Assembly: GCA_032209605.1 (NCBI GenBank)
Contig: JASFXZ010000020.1
Coordinates: forward strand, 7,501 to 71,500
Reading direction: 5' to 3'
From: Mactromeris polynyma
Lineage: Eukaryota; Mollusca; Bivalvia; Venerida; Mactridae
Length of the DNA stretch: 64,000 nt
Shown here: positions 38,501 through 48,000 of the stretch, one piece after another
How the letters are laid out: each line of letters begins with the position of its first letter
Position numbering within the stretch: position 1 is the stretch's first letter
Notes under the pieces: generated by a model
The model's input: only the letters and a program-made list of their open reading frames with translations
Told to the model about the DNA's origin: nothing
Database searches by the model: none
Program-made: the position numbers and the translations under genes

Positions 38501-38983
38501 TAAAGTAACAATATGCAACTAGTGTTGTATGTGTAACAATATGCAACTATTGTTGTACATGTAACAATATGCAAACTGTTGTTGTATGTGTAGCATTGTG
38601 CAAACTGTTGTTATATGAGTAGCATTATGCAAACTGTTGTTGTATGTGTAACAATATGCAACTATTGTTGTATGTGTAACAATATGCAAACTGCTGTTGT
38701 ATGTGTAACAATATGCAAACTGTTGTTGTATGTGTAGCATTATGCAACTATAGTTGTTGAATAAGTGAATTGTAATAGACATAATTATACACATATTAAC
38801 ATTCATTTATTTGTTGGCAAGTAATCAGGTAGGGATATATTTGTTCCACTTTCAGGTGTTCCAGCGTTTTACTTCAATGGTCAGAAAATGTTCTCAGGTG
38901 CTCAGGAACCGGATGTCTTCCAACAAATGTTTAAAGTTGTATCAGAAATGTTCCCTAATGATCCTCCAGCAAGCAAGTCATAA
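32370..38983 (+). CDS. Selenocysteine-containing DsbA/FrnE-like oxidoreductase
   Basis: Four exons (32370-32581, 33885-34044, 34244-34406, 38856-38983) with GT-AG borders in consistent phase give 220 residues, the usual length for the DsbA/FrnE group of thioredoxin-fold proteins. The ATG at 32370 has A at -3. Residues 9-27 read IDVVSDII, then TGA, then PWCWIGKRN, so the CPWC active site is U17-P-W-C20. Later family marks are VRWEPYLLRP (after the redox helix), the helical insert (LLGHALLEFAKQ to EYIEDDRNL) and the cis-Pro loop GVPAF (Pro181) followed by FNGQKMFSGAQEPD. Every exon is otherwise open, and a SECIS element lies downstream, which argues for Sec decoding and against a nonsense mutation. 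The inferred role is thiol/selenol-disulfide exchange; no signal peptide is visible, so a cytosolic location is likely. Substrate unknown. Confidence 0.9.
32605..32680 (+). repeat. Near-perfect 34-bp-arm hairpin in intron 1
   Basis: Arms 32605-32638 and 32647-32680 start and end CGAGGGCTC / GAGCCCTCG, with an 8-base loop; about 30 of 34 pairs are Watson-Crick and one is G-U. It begins 23 bp inside the first intron of the DsbA-like gene. The likely identity is a foldback MITE; its size and mismatches also fit a pre-miRNA. Confidence 0.85.
32875..33215 (-). repeat. Three tRNA-like units in tandem (SINE heads or tRNA relics)
   Basis: On the - strand, 33210-33125 reads GGTTAGCTCAGTCGGTAGAG (A box) and later GGTTTGACCCC (B box). 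A second unit at about 33065-32985 has TAGCTTAGTCGGTAGA and GGGTCTGAGCC. A third at about 32945-32880 has ACTCAACTGGTAAAG and CCGCTTCGAGTCCAGG. Folding is imperfect and the anticodon stems are degenerate, so functional tRNAs are unlikely; a tRNA-derived composite SINE fits better. Confidence 0.65.
33267..33632 (+). repeat. 22-bp minisatellite, about 17 copies
   Basis: Unit ACCCGGATAGGTAGCTTGTC plus TT, nearly invariant (rare CCTGG, CCAGG and GGAAGC). Lies in intron 1 of the DsbA-like gene, immediately after the tRNA-like cluster. Confidence 0.95.
33885..34044 (+). CDS. DsbA-like exon 2
   Basis: 160 bp between TTTCAG and GTAATC. The first base completes Arg in LNNPRVQHLRSV. Encodes the first part of the helical insertion (SLGLDFN, TLLGHALLEFAKQ, DDVAEKLFK). 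Ends in phase 0. Confidence 0.92.
34244..34406 (+). CDS. DsbA-like exon 3
   Basis: 163 bp after a TTTTTTTCCAG acceptor, ending TCA G|GTTTGT. Encodes RCFTDGDDLQVETCLSVAEE and the following helices to NKGISG, typical of the FrnE helical domain. Confidence 0.92.
34449..34756 (+). repeat. Irregular repeat of two hairpins sharing a GCCA loop
   Basis: Alternating GGGTAGCCATACCC and GAGCAGCCATGCTC, each a 5-bp stem closing the same GCCA loop, in about nine to ten copies with variants such as GAGCAGCCCTGCTC and TGGTAGCCATACC. Lies in the last intron of the DsbA-like gene. Confidence 0.85.
35538..36750 (+). repeat. ~29-bp minisatellite, left part
   Basis: Unit TTGTTGTATGTGTAACAATA plus TGCAAACTG, 27-29 bp, with an internal inverted repeat ATTGTT..AACAAT. 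The left third uses TAGCATTATGC and the right part AACAATATGC. Same array family as 37791-38755; the mariner insert separates the two. Confidence 0.93.
36753..37790 (-). mobile_element. Mariner-like element, degraded, inside the minisatellite
   Basis: Inverted ends CGAGGGATGTCCCATTAAAT at 36753 and the complement ending at 37790 share about 27 bp and are flanked by TA. On the - strand 37166-36990 encodes SLKSHLRGRKFENRNEINYA and WFKSVFASFVQCHKNAY, matching the C-terminus of mariner transposases (LKSHL-G-x-F ... W-KC). No DDD catalytic region is found, so it is a 1-kb deletion derivative. Confidence 0.85.
37791..38757 (+). repeat. ~29-bp minisatellite, right part
   Basis: Continuation of the 35538-36750 array beyond the mariner insert, mostly the AACAATATGC variant with CAAACTG or CAACTA joints and some copies shortened to TTGTAAAGTAACAATA. 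Ends about 100 bp before the acceptor of exon 4. Confidence 0.93.
38856..38983 (+). CDS. DsbA-like exon 4 and stop
   Basis: 128 bp after CACTTTCAG. Completes Gly179 and encodes VPAFYFNGQKMFSGAQEPDV, then a C-terminal helix ending PASKS and TAA at 38981-38983. The 4.45-kb intron before it is mostly minisatellite and a mariner remnant. Confidence 0.92.
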
Positions 38984-39275
38984 TCAAGTGTTTTAGCAAT
39001 CTGCTCCCCAGAAAGGAATCTTCAATTTTCTGGTCTATATAAACACCTTCTCTGACTTGCAGCTCTAAGTATGAACCAGATGGTCAAATAAAGGCCCGTA
39101 TGAACACTCACTATCTGTCATCTTAATATGAACCAGATCTTCAACTTAGATTTTGATATTAATACAATAACCATCTTTCAGCTCTGTATAAACCCCATCT
39201 TCCACTATTGGCTCAGTAAGAATCCATTCATCAGTTATCACATCAGTATACATCAGATGATTGACTATTAGATCT

Positions 39276-39770
39276 GTATGAAACAAATCTTCAACTGTTG
39301 GCTCATTATAAACCAAATCTTCAACTGTTGGCTCAGTATGAACCAAATCTTCAACTGTTGGCTCAGTATGAACCAAATCTTCAACTGTTGGCTCAGTATG
39401 AACCAAATCTTCAACTGTTGGCTCAGTATGAACCAAATCTTCAACTGTTGGCTCAGTATGAACCAAATCTTCAACTGTTGGCTCATTATGAACCAAATCT
39501 TCAACTGTTGGCTCAGTATGAACCAGATCTTCAACTGTTGGCTCATTATGAACCAAATCTTCAACTGTTGGCTCATGATGAGCCAGATCTTCAACTGTTG
39601 GCTCAGTATGAACCAAATCTTCAACTGTTGGCTCAGTATGAACCAAATCTTCAACTGTTGGCTCAGTATGAACCAAATCTTCAACTGTTGGCTCAGTATG
39701 AACCAAATCTTCAACTGTTGGCTCAGTATGAACCAAATCTTCAACTGTTGGCTCATTATGAGCCAGATAC
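39276..39770 (+). repeat. 30-bp minisatellite in the 3' UTR, about 16 copies
   Basis: Unit AACCAAATCTTCAACTGTTG plus GCTCAGTATG. Being a multiple of three, it is open in several frames on both strands, but it lies after the stop codon and before the SECIS. Degenerate copies extend left to about 39065. Confidence 0.95.
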
Positions 39771-39800
39771 CCACATCGATACGTTGTCAATTATTACTGT

Positions 39801-40010
39801 AACTGGACATTCTAGATAAGTATTGTACACCATATTACCAGCAGTATTTAATGTACCTTATCTCTATAAAACTGGACTTCTAGGTAAGTGTTGTACACCA
39901 TATTACCAGCAGTATTTAATGTACCTTATCTCTATAAAACTGGACTTCTAGATAAGTATTGTACACCATATTACCAGCAGTATTTAATGTACCTTATCTC
40001 TATAAAATAA
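39801..40010 (+). repeat. 68-bp tandem repeat, 3 copies
   Basis: Unit ACTGGACTTCTAGGTAAGTG, TTGTACACCATATTACCAGC, AGTATTTAATGTACCTTATC, TCTATAAA. In the DsbA-like 3' UTR between the 30-bp array and the SECIS. Confidence 0.93.
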
Positions 40011-40316
40011 ACATCAGTTTACCTAATATCTATAAAATTAACATCTGCAAGCTTTACTGAAAATATAATAGTATCCACTGAATGAAGAGGTACTTATATC
40101 AAACAATAGTTGACATATCAATAAACCATGTTGTGAATTGTTTGTCTTCAAATTCCATTAGTACATACATGTACTTGGCGAGTAATTTATATTTACTGCA
40201 ACATATTTGTTATTTCGTGTTATTATTTGTATGATAAGTTTTAATCCATTGTATTTAAATGTTTTATTATATATTTTAATTGTGTGTGAAATTGACATTT
40301 TAAATTATTAATCTTA

Positions 40317-40392
40317 CCAGTTATTAAGGAATTAATGAAGATTTCTATGAAAATCAGTGTAGAATATCTGAGGATCTTTCTTTAATAATTGG
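40317..40392 (+). promoter_or_regulatory. SECIS element in the DsbA-like 3' UTR
   Basis: The non-Watson-Crick quartet arms are ATGA (40335-40338) and TGAG (40369-40372). Helix II pairs AGATTTCTA with TAGAATATC/T (9 bp, one bulge). The apical loop contains AAAA at 40350-40353, 11 bases after ATGA. Helix I pairs CCAGTTATTAAGG (40317-40329) with CTTTAATAATTGG (40380-40392), 13 bp including G-U pairs, below an internal loop. Spacings fit eukaryotic SECIS rules. It is 1.33 kb after the stop codon and 150 bp before AATAAA, on the coding strand of the gene with the in-frame TGA. It would recruit SBP2 and the Sec-tRNA elongation factor. Confidence 0.87.
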
Positions 40393-40542
40393 TAAGTTTT
40401 GATATGTGTTATAACAAACTGTTTGTGATTATGTATTCGAGAATTGTTAAAATTTTGATTTTCAAATGTTTGTTCAATTAAATATTTAGTATATGATTTT
40501 TAGTTGTATAATCATATGTGCTAGGGTTAGAAAACCCATGAA

Positions 40543-40548
40543 AATAAA
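40543..40548 (+). terminator. Poly(A) signal after the SECIS
   Basis: AATAAA, 150 bp downstream of the SECIS and just before the 24-bp array. Earlier hexamers on the same strand lie at 39087-39092, 40006-40011 and 40120-40125; use of any of these would leave the SECIS out of the mRNA. Confidence 0.55.
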
Positions 40549-40598
40549 ATCAAGGCAAAAACAGTTTCGTCATAAATAGAAGTGGTGTTATTGCCGAT

Positions 40599-42090
40599 AG
40601 TATGTCTTACCTATGTATACCTAGTATGTCTAACCTATGTATACCGAGTATGTTTTACCTATGTATACTGAGTATGTCTTACCTATGTATACTGAGTATG
40701 TCTTACCTATGTATACTGAGTATGTCTTACCTATGTATACTGAGTATGTCTTACCTATGTATACTGAGTATGTCTTACCTATGTATACCGAGTATGTCTT
40801 ACCTATGTATACCGAGTATGTCTTACCTATGTATACCGAGTATGTCTTACCTATGTATACTGAGTATGTCTTACCTATGTATACTGAGTATGTCTTACCT
40901 ATGTATACTGAGTATGTCTTACCTATGTATACCGAGTATGTCTTACCTATGTATACCGAGTATGTCTAACCTATGTATACCGAGTATGTCTAACCTATGT
41001 ATACCAAGTATGTCTTACCTATGTATACCTAGTATGTCTTACCTATGTATACCGAGTATGTCTAACCTATGTATACCGAGTATGTCTTACCTATGTATAC
41101 CTAGTATGTCTTACCTATGTATACTGAGTATGTCTTACCTATGTATACTGAGTATGTCTTACCTATGTATACTGAGTATGTCTTACCTATGTATACTGAG
41201 TATGTCTTACCTATGTATACTGAGTATGTCTTACCTATGTATACTGAGTATGTCTTACCTATGTATACCGAGTATGTCTTACCTATGTATACTGAGTATG
41301 TCTTACCTATGTATACCGAGTATGTCTAACCTATGTATACCGAGTATGTCTTACCTATGTATACCTAGTATGTCTTACCTATGTATACTGAGTATGTCTT
41401 ACCTATGTATACCAAGTATGTCTTACCTATGTATACCTAGTATGTCTTACCTATGAAAACCTAGCTTTCCCTGTAGTTACGTATTCTCTCTCTTCTTTTA
41501 CCTATGTATACCTAGCATGTCTTGCCTATGTATACCTAGCATGTCTTGCCTATGTATACCTAGTATGTCTTGCCTATGTATACCTGGTATGTCTTACCTA
41601 TGTATACCTGGTATGTCTTACCTATGTATACCTGGCATGTCTTGCCTATGTATACCTGGCATGTCTTGCCTATGTATACCTAGTATGTCTTGCCTATGTA
41701 TACCTAGTATGTCTTGCCTATGTATACCTAGTATGTCTTGCCTATGTATACCTAGTATGTCTTACCTATGTATACCTGGCATGTCTTGCCTATGTATACC
41801 TGGCATGTCTTGCCTATGTATACCTAGTATGTCTTGCCTATGTATACCTAGTATGTCTTGCCTATGTATACCTAGTATGTCTTGCCTATGTATACCTAGT
41901 ATGTCTTACCTATGTATACCTAGTATGTCTTGTCTATGTATACCTAGTATGTCTTGTCTGTGTATACCTAGTATGTCTTGCCTATGTATACCTAGTATGT
42001 CTTATCTATGTATACTTAGTATGTCTAGCCTATGTATACCTAGTATGTCTTGCCTATGTATACCTAGTATGTCTTGCCAATGTATACCGT
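40599..42090 (+). repeat. 24-bp minisatellite, about 60 copies, two subarrays
   Basis: Unit TATGTCTTACCTATGTATAC plus C(T/C)(A/G)G. The left subarray (to 41460) uses CTGAG/CCGAG joints; the right one (from 41503) uses CCTAG with CTTGCC. A 38-bp foreign segment at 41465-41502 divides them. The period of 24 keeps long frames open (284 and 216 codons of an eight-residue repeat), which I do not treat as genes. It lies between the ends of two convergent genes. Confidence 0.95.
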
Positions 42091-43390
42091 TATCCACACA
42101 GAATGATGCTTTTTTATATAATCTGGGAGGATTATCCGTGAGAATACTACATTGTGAGAAACACTAATAGAACATCATACACTCAGAGTACAACTACTTC
42201 TATCCATTGTTCAACTTGTCAATGTTAGAATTTCGCAAGACAACACATATTTCAACATTTATTTGTTAATAAGATTTTATACAAGCATTGCACTTTGCCC
42301 CAAGAGATATAATTTACAACAAACTGATTAGAATTCATAAGATAAACACTGACAGATGAACAATATACCTTAAATACTTCAGGTACAAGGTTATTTCAGT
42401 CTAAAGACCAGTCTCAGAATGCAACATTGCCATTGGTCAATTTGAAGTCTGTGCTCAAAATCAACCAATCAGAAGCTTGAGTTTTGAGATCGGTCTACAT
42501 ACTTGATATCCTCAGACTGTTTGATCAACAGTTCAAACATGCTAACAAATACTAAATGCCATTAAAATATGCAACCAAAAATTGTGCATATAAGGTAAAG
42601 TAACATTACAAAGGCAAAAATATTATGTTTTTCTCAAACATAATTTTATAAAATTAATCAATAATGAAATAAAACATAATTGGTCTGGAGTTCATTCAAG
42701 TTTTGAACAAGAATTAACACATAGATTACTGTAACACGCTTTTGACAATTGGTACTACAAAATGACGCCTAGTTAAAAAAGTTGCGTTTTAATGGCGTCA
42801 AGTTTACAGATGATAACTGTTACTTAGGGAAATAATCAAGTTGAATCAGGAATAACCTATTTGTGATGTTTAACACTATTCAAGTAGTGACATGATAACT
42901 CATTTGTTTCATCATTGTCCAACACAAGTTATCATCATCTATTGTTATTAAAACAGTACATGGTACTGTTGAAGAGTACAATATATAACAATGACTCCAC
43001 CCAGGTATATACCCCAATGCAACATCAGTAGAATGGAAACAACTTTTTGTTCTACTATTTCAAAGTTGAAAATTTCATTTCACCAACCATATGTTTATAC
43101 TAAAATGCTGTGGGATGTCTAATAAATTTGGAACCAAAGAAGCAAGTTAAATTTATCAACCAGAGATCTATAATGGCCCTTCACCCTTTCTTATGTTAAA
43201 TAATACACCTATTTCTATGACGGCCTTTGGTCATTGTCAGACAAGTGATGCACATATTTCAGGGATACCCAAAATCCACATCACAGCCAGAGGCTGCAAG
43301 GGCAAGCAAGGGTGATCAATGGCACACAGACTGGGTTGATTTCCACACTGTGTGAAGAACAACTTGTTCAAAGTTCAGGTTATCGAATCA
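42091..43390. other. Intergenic spacer between convergent genes
   Basis: Mostly unique A+T-rich DNA. It includes the dispersed repeat at 42551-42808 (pair of 30047-30283). No exon recognised. Confidence 0.45.
42551..42808 (+). repeat. Dispersed repeat, pair with 30047-30283
   Basis: Second copy of the family described at 30047, including AGTTTTGAACAAGAATTAAC and ACACGCTTTTGACA, with small indels. Confidence 0.75.
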
Positions 43391-43488
43391 GATGTACACT
43401 GTATGATCGGGATCATCCCTACACCGAGTCTCTTACCTTGATGTACACTGTATGATCGGGATCATCCCTACACCGAGTCTCTCACCTT
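43391..43488 (+). repeat. 49-bp direct duplication
   Basis: GATGTACACTGTATGATCGG at 43391 recurs at 43440. The copies differ at one base (TCTTACC / TCTCACC). Each contains the small palindrome GATCGGGATC. Confidence 0.9.
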
Positions 43489-43512
43489 GATGAACTTAAA
43501 GCAGAACAATAT

Positions 43513-43975
43513 GAAATATTTCAACACAACAGCCAATATGTCCCTGTATTGTTCCCCTGGTATAGGACTAAGAAATTATGTATGTGAAACAACAGCCAAT
43601 ATGTCCCTGTATTGTTCCCCTGACATAGGACTAAGTAATCCTGTCTGTGAAACACCAGCCAATATGTCCCTGTATTGTTCCCCTGACATAGGACTAAGAA
43701 ATCCTGGCTGTGAAACAAAAGCCAATATGTCCCTGTATTGTTCACCTGGTATAGGACTAAGAAATCCTGGCTGTGAAACAACAGCCAATATGTCCCTGTA
43801 TTGTTCCCCTGGTATAGGACTAAGAAATCCTGGCTGTGAAACAACAGCCAATATGTCCCTGTATTGTTCCCCTGGTATAGGACTAAGTAATCCTGTCTGT
43901 GAAACAACAGCCAATATGTCCCTGTATTGTTCCCCTGGTATAGGACTAAGAAATTCTGTATGTGAAAACAATGGC
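43513..43975. repeat. 63-bp minisatellite, about 7 copies, 3' of UVRAG
   Basis: Unit ACAACAGCCAATATGTCCCT, GTATTGTTCCCCTGGTATAG, GACTAAGAAATCCTGGCTGT, GAA. A multiple of three, so frames are open on both strands (172 codons on +, 131 on -); the translations carry no domain. It lies just downstream of the UVRAG stop codon. Confidence 0.95.
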
Positions 43976-44363
43976 AGGGAGGAAATCTTATTGAAAAGTT
44001 TTTAGTTAAATCAGCATAACTGCTTTTACATTAATTTGACAGGGGTGGGTCTATCCATACCAAATTACCCCATCCCACTGCCAGCTTTATTTTAATTACC
44101 AAAATAGTCATTGGACAACATACATATGTCTATGCTAACAAGCCAAGTTTTACTTCAGTGTTTGATTTAGATCAATTAGGAAATACATAAACCATACAAA
44201 GTTAGGTAACTGAAACCATACCAAGCAGGAAATACAAAAAAACATACAAAGTTAGGATACATAAACCATACAAAGTTAGGTAGATAATTGGTTTGATATT
44301 GTTAGCATATGTAGTGCAGTTGGTTTTATAACAAAATCATGTTCATCTATCATTACTTAGTTA

Positions 44364-45024
44364 CTATCTATCAGAATAAGTTACAGAGTCTAAGTTTCCA
44401 TTGTTTTGTGTTATAACTGAGGTATCAACAGTGTGGACATTTAGCTTATCAGACAAATTCTTATCACAGTTAATCTGTTCAGACGTCAGCATATATTCAG
44501 TTACAGTAGACTGGTTTGGTGAATGGCCGCATGATCCTGGACTGGTTTTAGAATCCGCAGATTTTACATCAGAATGGTTTACATTCATAACATTATTTTC
44601 TGCACTTCCTGGAGATGGAGATAAACTGAAATTTCTAGCATATAAATTTGAATCATTTGTTTGTTCTGAAAATGAACCACAACTCGAATTTTCTGCAGAG
44701 TCAGCATTAAATGCTGTGGTTTTCAGTTTGAAAAAGGCATCTTCCGAAGGTCCAAACAACTCTTCCCCTTCCTTCACGTTCTCCTCAGTTTGTGTCACAT
44801 GTAGGTCAGTTAACAGCACAGGATTCATTGTCTGTTTCACAAGACCTTGATCTTTATCCAGACTTTTCTTACATAGAGCTTGTTCTAAATCGTTCATCTC
44901 CTCATGTCTAGAACCATTTTTACCTCCAGAAGCTAGAGAGCTCATTGTATCGGCCAATTCTGTAGACGGCAAACTTAAGTTGTCTCTGAGGTCAGTTCTT
45001 GGCCTGAGACCATCTTGATTTTCA
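44364..45024 (-). CDS. UVRAG: UVRAG terminal exon, disordered tail and stop
   Basis: 661 bp after CATATTTCAG, 219 codons and stop. It begins ENQDGLRPRTDLRDNLSLPS and is rich in Ser, Asn, Asp and Glu, ending NLDSVTYSDR. Low conservation is usual for the UVRAG tail. The antisense open frame at 44401-44850 is a shadow. Confidence 0.88.
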
Positions 45025-48000
45025 CTGAAATATGAAGACACCATCATCACAGAATGTTTGGTTATATGGGTTTCACACCTGGCATGTATCTGGCATATAT
45101 AACCATGATCTATACAGTAATTTATAACACAACAGTCCTATCAATAAATCTTCAACTCCATAAATGTGGGTATAACCATGGTTGTTATAACAAGTGTTGA
45201 CTGTAACATTGCCTGGCTTGATAAATACAGACTATATAAGATGTAAACATTCAAGTTTTATGTATAATGTACACAGAATAATTAACAACTTGATATGAAG
45301 TTATCGCCTGTATATGATATTGTACTCAAAATCTTGCTTCTATCATTAACTCAAAATATTGTTGCTATGGGAACCAAATAAAAATGTGAAACAGTAAGAA
45401 AAGTAAGAATTTATCAGTAATAAAGATATTCAAAACCAAAGTTATGACACACTTACAATTTGATTCCTAATCTTGTCTCAAGCATAGATTTAATGTTAGG
45501 TAAGGTTAACCTCAGATCAACTGTACCAAGTCCACAGTTAAACCGCATCTAAAATAAATCACCAAAAGTTAAAAAACTGATTGTAGGACAAAAAATGGAA
45601 AACAATGCAACACATGGTTCTAGAAATAAACAAAACATTTGACATGTAGATGATACACAATCATTTACCACTTGGATACATAATCATTTAACTGCTCGGA
45701 CACACAAGCAGTGCCTGGATAAACAAAATGGCCCCAGGCCATACACATGTTCCAGTGATAAACCATTGGCACTAGGCCATACAAATGTTCTAGTGAATGC
45801 AGTTCCAGACCATACAAATGTTCCAGTGATAAACCATCAGTAGCAGGCCATACACATGTTCTATTGATTGCAGTTGCAGGCCATACACATGTTCTATTGA
45901 TTGCAGTTGCAGGCCATACACATGTTCTATTGATTGCAGTTGCAGGCCATACACATGTTCTATTGATTGCAGTTGCAGGCCATACACATGTTCTATTGAT
46001 TGCAGTTGCAGGCCATACACATGTTCTATTGACTGCAGTTGCAGGCCATACACATGTTCTATTGATTGCAGTTGCAGGCCATACAAATGTTCTATTGATT
46101 GCAGTTGCAGGCCATACAAATGTTCTATTGATTGCAGTTGCAGGCCATACACATGTTCTAGTGATTGCAGTTGCAGGCCATACAAATGTTCTATTGATTG
46201 CAGTTCCAGGCCATACACATGTTCTAGTGATTGCAGTTCCAGGCCATACAAATGTTCTAGTGATTGCAGTGCCAGGCCATACAAATGTTCTAGTGATTGT
46301 GTGGTGGAATGTGGATCTTACCTGACTGATATTTTTGTTCAACAAGAACACACCATAGTTAAACTGGAACTTTTCTTTGCCTTTCATATATAATGGAAAT
46401 CTGCAAAACAGAAATGACACACATACAAGAATCTGTTCTATCCATGAAACAAAGTTGTATGAACCTATGATTCAATGTCTTAAGTTCAACACTGAAACAC
46501 AGTCATCCAAACATCCACTCATATACAATCAAGTCAAATTCATAAATCTTAAAATTACTTCAAGTTACAAAAAAAAAAAAATTTGAATAATAAAGCAAAT
46601 GAAGAGTGAACACTTCTGTTTACAATAAACTTCCCATCAGATAGTTCTAACCTGAATAAATACATACAATTATGTATATGGTCAGTGAAAGAACATTCTG
46701 CTGAAAGATGGTTCACCGGATATCTCAATGGAATGTCCACTTCAATGAACATACATAGAATTAGAAATACTGCCAAAGTTCATATTACTGAAATCATAAT
46801 ATTATTTTTTCTGTTCCATAACAACTAAATCTTTGTTATTTTTTTAACATTTTCCATACCATGTGGTAAGCACATGGGAAATACAACTGAAATTATGTAA
46901 TACAATACTTACGTTTTATCTTTTTCATTAAGTTTGGAATGTATATGGTCCGTGACAGAAGATCTTGATGAATTATGGTTCATCGGATATCTCAATGGAA
47001 TGTCGAGTATTTGTGACATCATCTCTACTAGATGACATGTGTAACCAAGGGCAACAGAACACATTGTGTCATCTTGACCTGCCATTATCAAAGAAAATTC
47101 AGATTTTTCATTTAACATAAATAAAGCAATTTAACAAACACAAGTATTTCTGATTCAGTCAGGTGTTGGATAAATGGAGTGTTGAATTACTCAAGTGCAA
47201 CTACATCTTTCATAATTTAAACATGTACTTTAAATGAAATGATGCTGTTCATATAGAAGTATACTTCATTTATTTATAAGCTAGAGTTATATTTCTTGTC
47301 TCAGACATAACATACATAGAGTTACAGTTCTTGTCTCAGACATAACATACATAGAGTTATAGTTCTTGTCTCAGACATAACATACATAGAGTTATAGTTC
47401 TTGTCTCAGACATAACATACATAGAGTTATAGTTCTTGTCTCAGACATAACATACATAGAGTTATATTTCTTGTCTCAGACATTACATACATAGAGTTAT
47501 ATTTCTTGTCTCAGACATAACATACAAAGAGTTATATTTCTTGTCTCAGACATAACATACATAGAGTTATAGCTCTTGTCTCAGACATAACATACATAGA
47601 GTTATAGCTCTTGTCTCAGACATAACATACATAGAGTTATAGCTCTTGTCTCAGACATAACATACATAGAGTTATAGCTCTTGTCTCAGACATAACATAC
47701 ATAGAGTTATAGTTCTTGTCTCAGACATAACATACATAGAGTTATAGCTCTTGTCTCAGACATAACATACATAGAGTTATAGTTCTTGTCTCAGACATAA
47801 CATACATAGAGTTATAGTTCTTGTCTCAGACATAACATACATAGAGTAATATTTCTTGTCTCAGACATAACATACATAGAGTTATAGCTCTTGTCTCAGA
47901 CATAACATACATAGAGTTATAGCTCTTGTCTCAGACATAACATACATAGAGTTATATTTCTTGTCTCAGACATAACATACATAGAGTTATATTTCTTGTC

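Noticed and set aside
35538..38757. CRISPR-like array
   Set aside because: Units are contiguous with no unique spacers and the context is a eukaryotic intron; it is a minisatellite.
39116..39170. Alternative SECIS near the stop codon (ATGA ... AAC ... TGAT with TTAAT/ATTAA flanks)
   Set aside because: Only about 10 bases separate AA from GA and helix II would be about 6 bp, too short; the element at 40317 fits far better.
39146..39819. Frames of 170-214 codons on both strands in the 30-bp array
   Set aside because: The array is in the 3' UTR between the stop codon and the SECIS, and both strands are equally open.
40602..42167. 284- and 216-codon frames of SYLCIPSM repeats
   Set aside because: A 24-bp unit divisible by three keeps any stop-free unit open; it lies beyond the poly(A) signal of the DsbA-like gene and shows no coding bias.
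43487..44005. 172-codon frame with Cys-containing 21-residue repeats
   Set aside because: It comes from a 63-bp tandem repeat without signal peptide, splice context or homology; the opposite strand is also open.
44401..44850. 149-codon + strand frame
   Set aside because: It is antisense to the last UVRAG exon, whose reading is supported by phase and homology of the preceding exons.
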